Origin: Peptostreptococcaceae bacterium VA2
GTDB lineage: Bacteria > Bacillota > Clostridia > Peptostreptococcales > Peptostreptococcaceae
NCBI GenBank assembly: GCA_000686145.1
Contig: JMMB01000007.1
Coordinates: 806,001-870,000, forward strand
DNA: 64,000 bases
Direction of reading: 5' to 3'
Below the pieces are notes generated by a model. The model was not told the origin of the DNA, made no database searches, and saw nothing but the letters and a program-made list of their open reading frames with translations. Both the position numbers and the translations under genes were made by a program. Of the stretch, positions 1-9,070 are shown in pieces. Numbering within the stretch: the first letter of the stretch is position 1; each line of letters opens with the position of its first letter.

Positions 1-2253
1 GGAGCTAATAAACAAGCTATAAAAATAATAGGAGACCATACAGATAAATATGCTCAAGCTTACTTTGCATATGACTCTAAAAAATCTGGTGGTATAACTA
101 TGTCTCACTTAAGATTTGGAAATACTCCAATAAGAGCTACTTACTTAATAGATGAGGCTGATTATATAGCATGTCACAACCAATCATATGTTAACCAATA
201 TGATTTACTAAAAGGACTTAAAAAGCAAGGTACATTCGTACTTAACACTATATGGAATAAAGAAGAATTAGAAGCAAATTTACCAGCTAAAATGAAGCAA
301 TTTATAGCTAAGAATGATATAAACTTCTACACTGTAAATGCTACTAAGATAGCTCAAGAAATAGGTCTTGGAACAAGAATAAATATGATAATGCAATCTG
401 CATTCTTCAAATTAGCTGAGATAATACCTGCAGAGCAAGCTACTGAGCACTTAAAAGACTCTATAACTAAAGCTTACGGTAAAAAAGGTGAAAAAATAGT
501 TAAAATGAACTTTGAAGCTGTTGAAGCAGGTATGAATTCAATAGTTAAAATAGATGCACCATCTGCATGGGCAAATGCTAAAGAATTAGAAATGGCAGCA
601 GATTCTACTGAACCAGAATTCATCAAAAACATCTTAAGACCAATGAACGCACAAGAAGGTGATAGTTTACCAGTAAGTGCATTTAATGGAATAGAAGATG
701 GAACATTCCCTTGTGGAACAGCTGCTTACGAAAAAAGAGGTATAGCTGTAGATGTTCCTGAGTGGGTATTAGAGAACTGTATCCAATGTAACCAATGTGC
801 TTATGTATGTCCTCATGCATGTATAAGACCAGTATTAGTAAATGAAGAAGAAGTTGCAAATGCTCCAGAAAGCTTCAACACTAAAAAAGCTATTGGTAAA
901 GGATTAGAAGGATTACAATACAGAATTCAAGTGGCTCCAATGGACTGTACTGGATGTGGAAACTGTGCTGATGTATGTCCAGCTAAGCAAAAAGCTTTAG
1001 TTATGAAACCTATTGATACTCAAGAAGTTGAAGTAGAAAACTGGGCGTTTGCAGCTGATACACAAAAAGTATCTCCAAAAGGAGACTTAATGGGTACAAA
1101 CACTGTTAAGGGAAGTCAATTTAGACAACCACTAATGGAGTTCTCAGGTGCTTGTGCAGGTTGTGGAGAAACTCCATACATCAAGTTAGTAACTCAATTA
1201 TTTGGAGATAGAATGATGATAGCTAATGCTACAGGATGTTCTTCTATATGGGGAGGATCAGCTCCTTCAACTCCATACACAACTAACCATGAAGGTAAAG
1301 GTCCATCTTGGGCAAACTCATTATTTGAGGACAATGCTGAATATGGATACGGAATGATGTTAGCTGTTAAACAAATGAGAAATAAAATAGCTGATAATAT
1401 GCAAGAATTAGTAAAAATGGATATATGTGGTTGTGCTAAAGAAGCATTCACTGCTTGGTTAGAGGGAATGGATGATTCAGAAGCTTCACAAGTTGCAAGT
1501 CAAAAAGTAATAGAAGTATTAGATGGTACTTGCGATTGTTCAGGTGAAGAAGTAAAAGCATTAATCAAAGAAATAGATGAAAGAAGAGATTACTTAGTTA
1601 AGAGATCTCAATGGATACTTGGAGGAGATGGATGGGCTTATGACATCGGATACGGTGGACTTGACCACGTACTAGCTTCAGGTGAAGATGTAAATGTATT
1701 AGTGTTTGATACAGAAATCTATTCAAATACAGGAGGTCAAGCTTCTAAATCTACTCCAATGGCTGCAATGGCTAAATTCGCTGCTGCTGGTAAGAGATCT
1801 AAGAAAAAAGACTTAGGTATGATGGCTATGACTTACGGAAATGTATACGTAGCACAAGTTGGAATGGGTGCAGACAAGAATCAATTAATGAAGGCTGTAA
1901 TAGAAGCTGAAAAGCATGACGGACCATCATTAATAATAGCTTATTCTCCATGTATATCTCATGGATTAAAAGAAGGAATGGGAAGAGCTCAAGCAAACAT
2001 AGAGCAAGCTGTTAAAGCTGGATACTGGCATTTATACAGATACAACCCAACTCTAAAAGCTGAAGGGAAAAATCCTTTCACTCTAGATTCTAAAGAACCT
2101 ACAGAAAGCTTTAGAGAGTTCTTATTAAAACAAGTAAGATATTCTGCAATAGCTAATCAATTCCCAGACATGGCTGATGAATTATTCACTATGGCTGAAG
2201 AAGATGCTACTGAAAGATACAATGGATATAAAAGATTAGCAGAACAATTCTAA
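1..2253 (+). CDS. nifJ: Pyruvate:ferredoxin oxidoreductase, C-terminal part (5' end outside window)
   Basis: The reading frame is open from base 1, so the window begins inside the gene; about 751 codons of a family usually near 1,170-1,190 residues are present. The enzyme converts pyruvate and CoA to acetyl-CoA, CO2 and reduced ferredoxin in the cytoplasm. Visible are two [4Fe-4S] ferredoxin-type clusters (CIQCNQCAYVCP and CTGCGNCADVCP), then the TPP-binding domain with its extra cysteines (CAGCGETPY) and the GDGWAYDIGYGG and NTGGQASKSTP motifs. It is followed by a strong terminator, so it ends its own transcript. The ferredoxin it reduces could feed the hydrogenase encoded near 34-36 kb. Identity is secure; only the N-terminal pyruvate-binding domain is missing from view. 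Confidence 0.97.
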   Translation, partial: GANKQAIKIIGDHTDKYAQAYFAYDSKKSGGITMSHLRFGNTPIRATYLIDEADYIACHNQSYVNQYDLLKGLKKQGTFVLNTIWNKEELEANLPAKMKQFIAKNDINFYTVNATKIAQEIGLGTRINMIMQSAFFKLAEIIPAEQATEHLKDSITKAYGKKGEKIVKMNFEAVEAGMNSIVKIDAPSAWANAKELEMAADSTEPEFIKNILRPMNAQEGDSLPVSAFNGIEDGTFPCGTAAYEKRGIAVDVPEWVLENCIQCNQCAYVCPHACIRPVLVNEEEVANAPESFNTKKAIGKGLEGLQYRIQVAPMDCTGCGNCADVCPAKQKALVMKPIDTQEVEVENWAFAADTQKVSPKGDLMGTNTVKGSQFRQPLMEFSGACAGCGETPYIKLVTQLFGDRMMIANATGCSSIWGGSAPSTPYTTNHEGKGPSWANSLFEDNAEYGYGMMLAVKQMRNKIADNMQELVKMDICGCAKEAFTAWLEGMDDSEASQVASQKVIEVLDGTCDCSGEEVKALIKEIDERRDYLVKRSQWILGGDGWAYDIGYGGLDHVLASGEDVNVLVFDTEIYSNTGGQASKSTPMAAMAKFAAAGKRSKKKDLGMMAMTYGNVYVAQVGMGADKNQLMKAVIEAEKHDGPSLIIAYSPCISHGLKEGMGRAQANIEQAVKAGYWHLYRYNPTLKAEGKNPFTLDSKEPTESFREFLLKQVRYSAIANQFPDMADELFTMAEEDATERYNGYKRLAEQF

Positions 2254-2273
2254 TATAAATATAGAGTATAATT

Positions 2274-2306
2274 AAGGATGGACTTTTAAAAAGTCCATCC
2301 TTTTTT
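2274..2306 (+). terminator. Intrinsic terminator after nifJ
   Basis: The stem AAGGATGGACTT pairs with AAGTCCATCCTT and is followed by a T-run, 20 bases past the PFOR stop codon. Confidence 0.93.
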
Positions 2307-2448
2307 AATGCTAATAAATAACAAACTAAGGCTTTAAAAAAGAAAATTTTAAAAAATATATAGAATATACTATATAAGTGCATTAGTGTATACTATTTAA
2401 AAATATGATACAATAAGAGTATAAGAAGTATGAGTTTGGAGGGGCAAA

Positions 2449-4410
2449 ATGAAAAGTGTAGAAAGTGAAATAAAATATCTGAAGTTACTATCAAAGCAGT
2501 ATCCGAGTATATCAAAAGCAAGTACTGAAATAATAAACTTAGAAGCGATACTAAATTTACCAAAGGGAACTGAACACTTTATAAGTGATATACATGGGGA
2601 GTATGAATCATTTGTTCATGTACTTAAAAATGGTTCAGGAGTTATAAAAAGGAAAATAGAAGAAGTATTTTCAAGTACTATGAGAGATAATGAAAAAAAA
2701 GCTTTAGCAACTCTTATTTACTATCCAGAACAAAAATTAGACTTAATAATTAAAGAAGAAGAAAATATAGATGATTTTTATAGAATAAATATATATAGAC
2801 TTATAGAATTATGTAAATATGCATCTAGTAAATATACTAGATCAAAAGTGAGAAAGTTACTTCCAAAAGATTTTAAATATATAATAGAAGAACTTTTACA
2901 TGAAAATATAGATGGTGAACATAAAAAGAATTATTATAAAAGTATAGTAGAAACAATAATACAAATAGATAGAGCAAAAGAATTTATAATAGCTATATCT
3001 AAAGTTATACAAAAGTTAGTAGTAGATAGACTACATATAATAGGTGATATATACGATAGAGGTCCAAGACCTGATATAGTTATGGATACCCTAATGGACT
3101 ATCACTGTGTAGATATACAATGGGGAAATCATGATATATTATGGATGGGAGCAGCAGCAGGGTCAAAGGCATGTATAGCAAATGCACTTAGAATATCTGC
3201 TAGATATGCAAATTTAGATATTATTGAAGATATCTATGGTATAAATTTATTGCCATTAGCTACATTTGCAATGGAAGTTTATAAAGATGACCCATGTAAT
3301 TGTTTTATACCAAAAATAAGTGATCAAGATGTATCTACCAAAGAGAAATCATTAATAGCTAAAATGCACAAAGCAATAAGTGTGATTCAGTTTAAGTTAG
3401 AGGGAGATACAATAAATAGAAGACCAGAGTTTGACATGAAACATAGATTATTACTTAATAATATAAATTATGAAGATGGAACTATAAATTTAAAAGGAAA
3501 AAACTACAAATTAAAAGATACAAACTTCACAACTATAGATAAAAATAATCCATACAAATTTACAAAAGAAGAAGAAATAGTAATGGATAAATTAGTGTCT
3601 TGCTTTAAAAATAGTGAAAAACTTCAGAAACATGTTTCATTTTTATTTTCTAAAGGAAGCATTTATTTAACAGCAAACTCAAATTTATTAATTCATGGAT
3701 GTATACCTTTAAATGAAGATTCAAGTTTTATGAGTATGAAGCTACAAGGAAGTGAATATAAAGGAAAAGCATTGATGAATAAAATGGAGTCTTTATCTAG
3801 AGAAGGTTACTTCTTTGAAGAAAAAAGTATTCAAAAACAATATGGAATGGATATGATGTGGTATCTTTGGACTGGGAAATGTTCATCGTTATTTGGAAAA
3901 GATGATATGACAACATTTGAAAGATATTTTATAGGAGAAAAAGAAACTCATAAGGAAAATAAAAATCCGTATTTTAAACTAAGAGAAGATGAAGAAATGT
4001 GTGAAAAAATATTTAGGGAATTTAATTTAGATAGTAAAGACGCACATATAATAAACGGACACGTACCAGTAGAAAGCAAAAATGGAGAAAGTCCAATAAA
4101 AGCAAATGGGAAAATACTAGCAATAGATGGTGGATTTTCAAGAGCGTACCAAGAGAAAACTGGAATAGCTGGATACACCTTGATATATAACTCGTATAGT
4201 TTACAATTAGTATCTCATGATCCATTTACTTGTGCAGAAGAAGCGATAGTAAATGAAAGTGATATATTATCTACAACAGAAATAGTAGAACATAAAGCTA
4301 AGAGAAAAACAGTAAGAGATACAGATGCAGGAAAAAAACTAGAAGAAGAAGTGAAAGATTTAAAACTATTATTAATGGCATATAAAAAAGGTATTATAAA
4401 GGAAATATAA
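2449..4410 (+). CDS. fbp: Fructose-1,6-bisphosphatase, class III
   Basis: This 653-residue gluconeogenic enzyme hydrolyses fructose-1,6-bisphosphate to fructose-6-phosphate. The length and the metallophosphatase motifs are those of the Firmicutes class III family: [10 protein letters not shown] near residue 44, [11 protein letters not shown] near 200, GNHD near 226 and a late NGHVPV. It is unrelated to class I and II FBPases. The ATG is preceded by a good Shine-Dalgarno (GGAGGGG) at 8 bases. It stands alone between two terminators. No regulatory site is recognised in the 140-base leader. Confidence 0.96.
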   Translation: MKSVESEIKYLKLLSKQYPSISKASTEIINLEAILNLPKGTEHFISDIHGEYESFVHVLKNGSGVIKRKIEEVFSSTMRDNEKKALATLIYYPEQKLDLIIKEEENIDDFYRINIYRLIELCKYASSKYTRSKVRKLLPKDFKYIIEELLHENIDGEHKKNYYKSIVETIIQIDRAKEFIIAISKVIQKLVVDRLHIIGDIYDRGPRPDIVMDTLMDYHCVDIQWGNHDILWMGAAAGSKACIANALRISARYANLDIIEDIYGINLLPLATFAMEVYKDDPCNCFIPKISDQDVSTKEKSLIAKMHKAISVIQFKLEGDTINRRPEFDMKHRLLLNNINYEDGTINLKGKNYKLKDTNFTTIDKNNPYKFTKEEEIVMDKLVSCFKNSEKLQKHVSFLFSKGSIYLTANSNLLIHGCIPLNEDSSFMSMKLQGSEYKGKALMNKMESLSREGYFFEEKSIQKQYGMDMMWYLWTGKCSSLFGKDDMTTFERYFIGEKETHKENKNPYFKLREDEEMCEKIFREFNLDSKDAHIINGHVPVESKNGESPIKANGKILAIDGGFSRAYQEKTGIAGYTLIYNSYSLQLVSHDPFTCAEEAIVNESDILSTTEIVEHKAKRKTVRDTDAGKKLEEEVKDLKLLLMAYKKGIIKEI

Positions 4411-4436
4411 AAGAAGTCGAAAGACTTCTTTTTTGT
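4411..4436 (+). terminator. Intrinsic terminator after fbp
   Basis: The short hairpin AGAAGTC-GAAA-GACTTCT is followed by a T-run directly behind the fbp stop codon. Confidence 0.9.
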
Positions 4437-4495
4437 ATAAAATTATAAAATTATGGAAATATTAATAATAATTAATTTTGTAGAGGAGGTATAAC

Positions 4496-5089
4496 ATGAA
4501 CTCACTAAAGGATAGTAAGACTAAATTAAACTTAATGAGGGCTTTTGCAGGAGAGAGTCAAGCAAGAAATAGATACACTTTTGGAGCATCTCAAGCTAAG
4601 AATAAAAAATTAGCACTAATAGAACAGGCATTTATTTATACAGCAGACCAAGAAAAAGCTCATGCAAAGGTATTTTATGATCATTTAAAAGAACTTACAG
4701 GTGAAACTATACACATAGATGGAGGATATCCTGTAGAAATATATGATGATATATTACAAACGCTAAGAGCAGCTCAACATGATGAGTATGAAGAATGGGA
4801 AGAAATTTACAAAAGTTTTGCAAACACTGCTAAAGAAGAAGGATTTGTATCAGTAGCAAATAGCTTCGAAAAAATAGCAGAAATTGAAAAAACTCATGGA
4901 GACAGATTTGGTTATTTTGCACAAAAATTAGAATCTAATATGTTATTTAAAAGTGATAAAGAAGAACAATGGATATGCTTAAACTGTGGCCATATACACA
5001 GTTCAAAAGAAGCACCTAATGCTTGTCCAGTATGTTCTCATCCACAAGGTTATTTTATATTATATTCTAAATCACCTTTTGAAAACTAA
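4496..5089 (+). CDS. rbr: Rubrerythrin
   Basis: This 197-residue cytoplasmic peroxide reductase protects anaerobes from oxidative stress. The N-terminal two thirds form a ferritin-like diiron four-helix domain (the family ligands lie in the AFAGESQARNRY, DQEKAHAKVF and EKIAEIEKTHGDRF segments). The C-terminus is a rubredoxin-type Fe(SCys)4 domain with CLNCGH and CPVCSHP. Length and domain order are those of classical rubrerythrin. The start has a strong SD (GAGGAGGT). I saw no convincing PerR operator in the 60-base leader. It is probably monocistronic, since a promoter for glcT follows within about 50 bases. Confidence 0.96.
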   Translation: MNSLKDSKTKLNLMRAFAGESQARNRYTFGASQAKNKKLALIEQAFIYTADQEKAHAKVFYDHLKELTGETIHIDGGYPVEIYDDILQTLRAAQHDEYEEWEEIYKSFANTAKEEGFVSVANSFEKIAEIEKTHGDRFGYFAQKLESNMLFKSDKEEQWICLNCGHIHSSKEAPNACPVCSHPQGYFILYSKSPFEN

Positions 5090-5135
5090 AAAAAATGTCG
5101 TATAAAAATACATAAAGAAAGAGTTTTCAAAACAC

Positions 5136-5164
5136 TTGACAGGATTATACAATTATTATAAAAT
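5136..5164 (+). promoter_or_regulatory. SigA-type promoter for glcT
   Basis: TTGACA at 5136-5141, a 17-base spacer, and TAAAAT at 5159-5164. It is oriented toward the antitermination leader of glcT. Confidence 0.8.
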
Positions 5165-5243
5165 TAATCCTATAAGATAGTAATATAAAGATCTACTATA
5201 AAAGGGTAATACAAAAATCTACTTTAAAATAAATTTAAAAAAT

Positions 5244-5324
5244 GGATTGTTACTGATAGAGCAGGCAATACCTAAGTTAGGATATAAGTTATTTTTTGTA
5301 TCTTAATTTAGGTATTTTATATTT
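5244..5324 (+). promoter_or_regulatory. RAT antiterminator and overlapping terminator (glcT leader)
   Basis: The ribonucleic antiterminator (5244-5272) carries the TGTTACTG...GCAGGCA core known for BglG/GlcT-family targets. Its 3' end overlaps the left arm of an 18-bp terminator stem (5267-5284 with 5299-5316, two G-U pairs) followed by a T-rich tail. Binding of the antiterminator protein would prevent the terminator from forming. It lies ahead of the antiterminator gene itself, implying autoregulation. Confidence 0.85.
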
Positions 5325-5430
5325 TATATGATAAATATCTTAATATAAGGGTATAAATGAACTAACAAATAACAATTGTTTTATATCATTTAATAAATAA
5401 AATTTCAGGTAAGGGTGTGAGTAAATAGAC

Positions 5431-6270
5431 ATGATTATTCAAAAAATTTATAACAACAATGTAGTATTGGTTATAGATAGGAAAAGTAAAAAGGAACTAG
5501 TACTCACTGGCTGTGGAATAGGATTTCAGAAAAAAGTAGGAGAAGAAGTAGAAAAAGATAAAGTAGAAAAAAAGTTTATAACTGAAAATGAAACATTAAA
5601 AAAACAAATAACTAAATTGATAAGTGAAGTTGACGAAAATATATTTAACTTAAGTTCTAAGATAATAGACTATGCAAAAGAATACTTATCATCAGATTTA
5701 GATGATTATATATACGCTTCTCTTACAGATCATATAGCATTTGCATTTAAAAGACATGAAGAGAACATAGAAATAAAAAATGATTTATTATATGAAATAA
5801 AGAGAATTCATAAAAGAGAATTTGAAGTTGGTAAATGGGCAATAGAATACATAAATAAAGAATTTGGTGTTCAATTTTCAATAGATGAAGCAGGATTTAT
5901 AGCGATGCATTTAGCAAACGCAAATTATAAAGATAATATAAGCGAGTCGTTTTTAATGACAAATATTGTGAATGAAATACTTGATATAATAAAATCTTAT
6001 TATAATATTGAGTTTGAAGAAGATGATTTTAACTATGATAGATTAATTACACATCTAAAATTCTTTGCAAAGAGACTAATAAAAAAAGAACATGTAGAAG
6101 ATAAAAATAATGGACTTATAGATATAATAAAGTTACAATATAAAAAACCCTATGATTGTTCATGCATAATAAAACAATTTATAGAAGATAATAATGAGTA
6201 TATAGTGAGTGAAGACGAACTGTTATACCTTACATTACACATTAATAAAGTTATATCAGCTATAACGTAA
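5431..6270 (+). CDS. glcT: BglG/GlcT-family transcription antiterminator
   Basis: This 279-residue RNA-binding regulator has an N-terminal CAT domain (about 1-55), then PRD1 with candidate phosphorylation histidines H101 and H160, and PRD2 with H208 and H270. In the family, PTS-dependent phosphorylation of the PRDs controls whether the CAT dimer binds the RAT RNA. Three matching RAT/terminator elements lie nearby, before this gene, the IIA gene and the IICB gene, so it almost certainly controls the glucose PTS and itself. The start ATG is preceded by a modest SD (AAGGGTGTGA, about 10 bases upstream). Assignment to GlcT rather than LicT rests on the linked PTS genes and the RAT sequence. Confidence 0.88.
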   Translation: MIIQKIYNNNVVLVIDRKSKKELVLTGCGIGFQKKVGEEVEKDKVEKKFITENETLKKQITKLISEVDENIFNLSSKIIDYAKEYLSSDLDDYIYASLTDHIAFAFKRHEENIEIKNDLLYEIKRIHKREFEVGKWAIEYINKEFGVQFSIDEAGFIAMHLANANYKDNISESFLMTNIVNEILDIIKSYYNIEFEEDDFNYDRLITHLKFFAKRLIKKEHVEDKNNGLIDIIKLQYKKPYDCSCIIKQFIEDNNEYIVSEDELLYLTLHINKVISAIT

Positions 6271-6300
6271 AATTTAATAAATGCGAAACAAGCTATCTAA

Positions 6301-6432
6301 AGTTGTTACTGGTTGGGCAGGCAAGACTTAGGTTTATGAAAATATGTAATAGGTATAAATTATAACAATACTTTTTTAAGATTGATATTTATGTCTATAT
6401 AATATTATATTTTTATAGATTTAGGTCTTTTT
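6301..6432 (+). promoter_or_regulatory. RAT antiterminator and terminator (IIA leader)
   Basis: The RAT at 6301-6327 has the same TGTTACTG...GGCAGGCA core. Its end overlaps the left arm (from 6323) of a terminator whose right arm lies at 6419-6429, followed by TTTTTAT. The loop is about 80 bases, so this is the weakest of the three switches and the secondary structure is less certain. Confidence 0.72.
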
Positions 6433-6482
6433 ATATATTAAAATAAAAAAAATTATACAACAAATAGAAGGAGACAGATAAT

Positions 6483-6983
6483 ATGAGTTTTTTCAAAAAT
6501 ATATTCAAAGGAAATAAAGAGGAAGTTAAGAAAGAAGAAATAGCAGCATTAACTAATGGAGAATTAGTTTCAATAACTGAAGTTCCAGATGAAGTATTTT
6601 CAACTAAAATGATGGGTGACGGATTTGCTATGAAAACTACCGATGGAATAATAGTATCTCCAGTTGCTGGTAAAATAGGAAGTGTATTCCCAACTAAACA
6701 TGCTATAACAATAAACTCTGTAGATGGAAGAGAAGTTCTAATACATTTAGGAGTTGATACTGTAAAATTAAAAGGTGAAGGATTTGAATCTTTTGTAGAA
6801 GAAAATCAAGATGTTAAAGTTGGAGATAAATTAGTTAAAATGGATATTGAATTTATAGAAAAAAATGCTAAATCATCTATGCCTATAGTAATATTTACTA
6901 ATTTAGAAGGAACTGAAAGCGTGAAAATACAAGAAGGTAGCGCAAAAGCAGGAGAGTTAAATAAAATAGAAATAACGAAATAA
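6483..6983 (+). CDS. crr: Glucose PTS EIIA component (stand-alone)
   Basis: This 166-residue EIIA(Glc) passes phosphate from HPr to EIIB. It shows the family motif VLIHLGVDTVKL with the phospho-acceptor H88, and the assisting H73 in FPTKHAITI. The start has an AGAAGGAGA SD. In Bacillus the IIA domain is fused to PtsG, but here it is a separate gene ahead of the IICB protein. It is preceded by its own RAT switch, so its level can be set separately from IICB. Confidence 0.93.
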   Translation: MSFFKNIFKGNKEEVKKEEIAALTNGELVSITEVPDEVFSTKMMGDGFAMKTTDGIIVSPVAGKIGSVFPTKHAITINSVDGREVLIHLGVDTVKLKGEGFESFVEENQDVKVGDKLVKMDIEFIEKNAKSSMPIVIFTNLEGTESVKIQEGSAKAGELNKIEITK

Positions 6984-7020
6984 TTTGAATAAAAAAAATA
7001 TAAAAAATATTATGAAAATG

Positions 7021-7049
7021 TTTACAAAAAAATTGTCGTATGTTATACT
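7021..7049 (+). promoter_or_regulatory. Promoter for ptsG
   Basis: TTTACA at 7021-7026, a 17-base spacer, and an extended -10 TGT-TATACT ending at 7049. It fires into the third RAT switch. Confidence 0.75.
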
Positions 7050-7085
7050 TTAGATAGAAATTAAATAAATTAATAAATAAGTATA

Positions 7086-7166
7086 GCGTGTTACTGGTAA
7101 TGCAGGCATGGGCTAAGTTATTTATAGATACCTTGTGTAACTATAAATTGTTTAGCCCTTTTTTAT
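7086..7166 (+). promoter_or_regulatory. RAT antiterminator and terminator (ptsG leader)
   Basis: The RAT at 7086-7113 (TGTTACTG...GCAGGCA) overlaps the GGGCTAA start of a long terminator stem, 7110-7127 with 7141-7158, followed by seven Ts. This is the best formed of the three switches. Confidence 0.88.
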
Positions 7167-7286
7167 TGGGGAATTATGTAATAGAGTTTAAAAATTTTAA
7201 TAATATTTTGCATAAATGAAAATAATAAACTGTATAGTCGGTAAAAACGTTCTTACAAAATTAAATAAAATAGGAGGAATAATAAT

Positions 7287-8945
7287 ATGCTTCAATACTT
7301 ACAAAGAATTGGTAAAGCAATAATGCTTCCAATCGCAGCACTACCAGTTGCAGGTATATTACTAGGTGTTGGTGGAGCGCTACTTAACATAGCGAACTTA
7401 CCTGATGCACCAGCAATATATCAGCCGTTAATAGCTTTTGTTGATATTCACGCAGTAACAATAATTTTAAAACTAATGCAAGGTATAGGTGATATAGTAT
7501 TTGGTAACTTACCGTTACTATTTGCAGTAGGTACTGCAGTTGGTCTTGCTAAGCAAGATAAAGGTACTGCTGGACTTGCTTCTGTATTTGGATTCTTAAT
7601 AATGAATCAGGTTATAAGTATATTATTGGGTTTAGGTGCTACTCCACTAGGTGTTTTAACACCAGATGCAGTACCAGCTCAATATGCAACTTATGTAACT
7701 AAAACATTAGGAATATTTACTCTTAACATGTCAGTGTTCGGTGGTATTATAACAGGTATGGTAACATCTACATTACACAATAAATATTACAAAATACAAT
7801 TACCAGCAGTTATAGGATTCTTCTCAGGTTCAAGATTTGTACCTATCGTAGTTTCTTTAGCAATGGCAGTTACAGGTGTTATATTAGCTTATGCATGGCC
7901 ATTTGTACAAGATGGAATCGCTCTAATAGCTTTATTTGTTAAAAATGCAGGACCAATTGGTACTTTCTTATACGGAGTAATAGAAAGATCATTAATACCA
8001 TTTGGACTACATCATGTATTCTATACTCCATTCTGGTTTGGATCTTTTGTAGATGGACAAGTTTTAGCAGATGGAGCTTGGCAAACAGTACAAGGTGCTA
8101 ACTACGCATACTTCGCTCAATTAAGCCATATGAAAGATATAGTTGGTGCTGATCCAGAAACTATGTCAAAAATAGTATCAGGTTCAACAAGATTTATGGC
8201 AGGTAAATTCCCATTCATGATGTTTGGATTACCAGCAGCAGCACTTGCAATGTATCATACAGCAGCAGATAACAAGAAAAAAGTTGTTGGAAGTTTACTA
8301 CTTGCAGCAGCATTTACATCATTCTTAACAGGTATAACTGAACCATTAGAATTTACATTCTTATTTGTTGCACCAGTATTATATGGAGTTCACTGTTTAA
8401 TGGCAGGTCTTTCATTCTTATTAATGGATGTACTTAATGTATTTATAGGTATGACATTCTCAGGTGGATTTATAGACTTCTCATTATTTGGATTACTTCC
8501 TGCAGGAGCTGGAGTTCCAACTAAATGGTTTATGGTAATAGCTGTTGGTGCAGTTTATGCATTTGTTTATTACTTCTTATTCAAGTTCTTAATATTAAAA
8601 TTTGACTTAAAGACTCCAGGTAGAGAAGGAGACGAAGAAGAAGCTAAACTTTACTCTAAAGCTGATTTCAATGAAGCTAAAGGATCAAATACTAAAGATG
8701 AAATAGTTGAAAATGCTCCACATGTAATCGCTGCATTAGGTGGAGGAGAAAATGCTGTTTCAATAGATGCATGTATAACTAGACTTAGAGTTGAAGTTTT
8801 AGATAAATCTAAAGTAGACAAAGCTAAACTTAAAGCATTAGGTGCTGTAGGAGTTGTAGAGGTTGGTAATGGAATACAAGCAATCTTTGGAGCTAAAGCA
8901 GATGCATATAAACATGAAATAAACAAAATATTAGGAAGAGACTAA
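7287..8945 (+). CDS. ptsG: Glucose PTS permease, EIICB
   Basis: This 552-residue membrane permease imports and phosphorylates glucose. Residues 1 to about 440 form the multi-span EIIC domain, including the GITEPLEFTFLF substrate-site motif. After a charged linker, residues about 475-552 are the EIIB domain with phospho-cysteine C496 in DACITRLRVEV. No IIA domain is fused; that function is supplied by the preceding gene. The SD is strong (AGGAGG). Expression should depend on the RAT switch just upstream. The specificity could extend to glucosamine or maltose relatives, but the linked glcT supports glucose. Confidence 0.93.
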   Translation: MLQYLQRIGKAIMLPIAALPVAGILLGVGGALLNIANLPDAPAIYQPLIAFVDIHAVTIILKLMQGIGDIVFGNLPLLFAVGTAVGLAKQDKGTAGLASVFGFLIMNQVISILLGLGATPLGVLTPDAVPAQYATYVTKTLGIFTLNMSVFGGIITGMVTSTLHNKYYKIQLPAVIGFFSGSRFVPIVVSLAMAVTGVILAYAWPFVQDGIALIALFVKNAGPIGTFLYGVIERSLIPFGLHHVFYTPFWFGSFVDGQVLADGAWQTVQGANYAYFAQLSHMKDIVGADPETMSKIVSGSTRFMAGKFPFMMFGLPAAALAMYHTAADNKKKVVGSLLLAAAFTSFLTGITEPLEFTFLFVAPVLYGVHCLMAGLSFLLMDVLNVFIGMTFSGGFIDFSLFGLLPAGAGVPTKWFMVIAVGAVYAFVYYFLFKFLILKFDLKTPGREGDEEEAKLYSKADFNEAKGSNTKDEIVENAPHVIAALGGGENAVSIDACITRLRVEVLDKSKVDKAKLKALGAVGVVEVGNGIQAIFGAKADAYKHEINKILGRD

Positions 8946-8966
8946 TATTAATATAAAACAACACAA

Positions 8967-8994
8967 AAACCTAGCGTATTCGCTAGGTTTTTGA
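8967..8994 (+). terminator. Intrinsic terminator after ptsG
   Basis: AAACCTAGCG-TATT-CGCTAGGTTT is followed by T residues. The T-run overlaps the -35 box of the next promoter. Confidence 0.93.
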
Positions 8995-9019
8995 CATTTA
9001 AGAGAAAAAGGAGTATAAT
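8991..9019 (+). promoter_or_regulatory. Perfect-consensus promoter for the ligase/racemase genes
   Basis: TTGACA at 8991-8996, exactly 17 bases, and TATAAT at 9014-9019. The -35 is embedded in the tail of the ptsG terminator. Confidence 0.88.
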
Positions 9020-9070
9020 TATTAAGTGAGTTTAATGATATAAATTACTTTGTTTTAAGAGGTGAAAAGT

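Larger units (their letters stand above)
5090..5430 (+). other. Leader of glcT, 341 bases without a gene
   Basis: This gap holds a promoter (5136-5164), then about 80 bases of AT-rich leader with two near-identical 16-base stretches at 5188 and 5214, then the RAT and terminator (5244-5324), then a further 100 bases to the glcT start. I see no open reading frame of interest in it. Confidence 0.8.
6984..7286 (+). other. Leader of ptsG, 303 bases without a gene
   Basis: This gap contains a promoter (7021-7049), the third RAT/terminator (7086-7166) and a further 120 bases of AT-rich leader up to the SD. No terminator for the IIA gene itself was seen at the beginning of this stretch. Confidence 0.8.

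Noticed and set aside
5188-5229. Two 16-base near-repeats in the glcT leader
   Set aside because: They match at 14 of 16 positions but are AT-rich, lie between promoter and RAT, and no family site is recognised; chance is likely.
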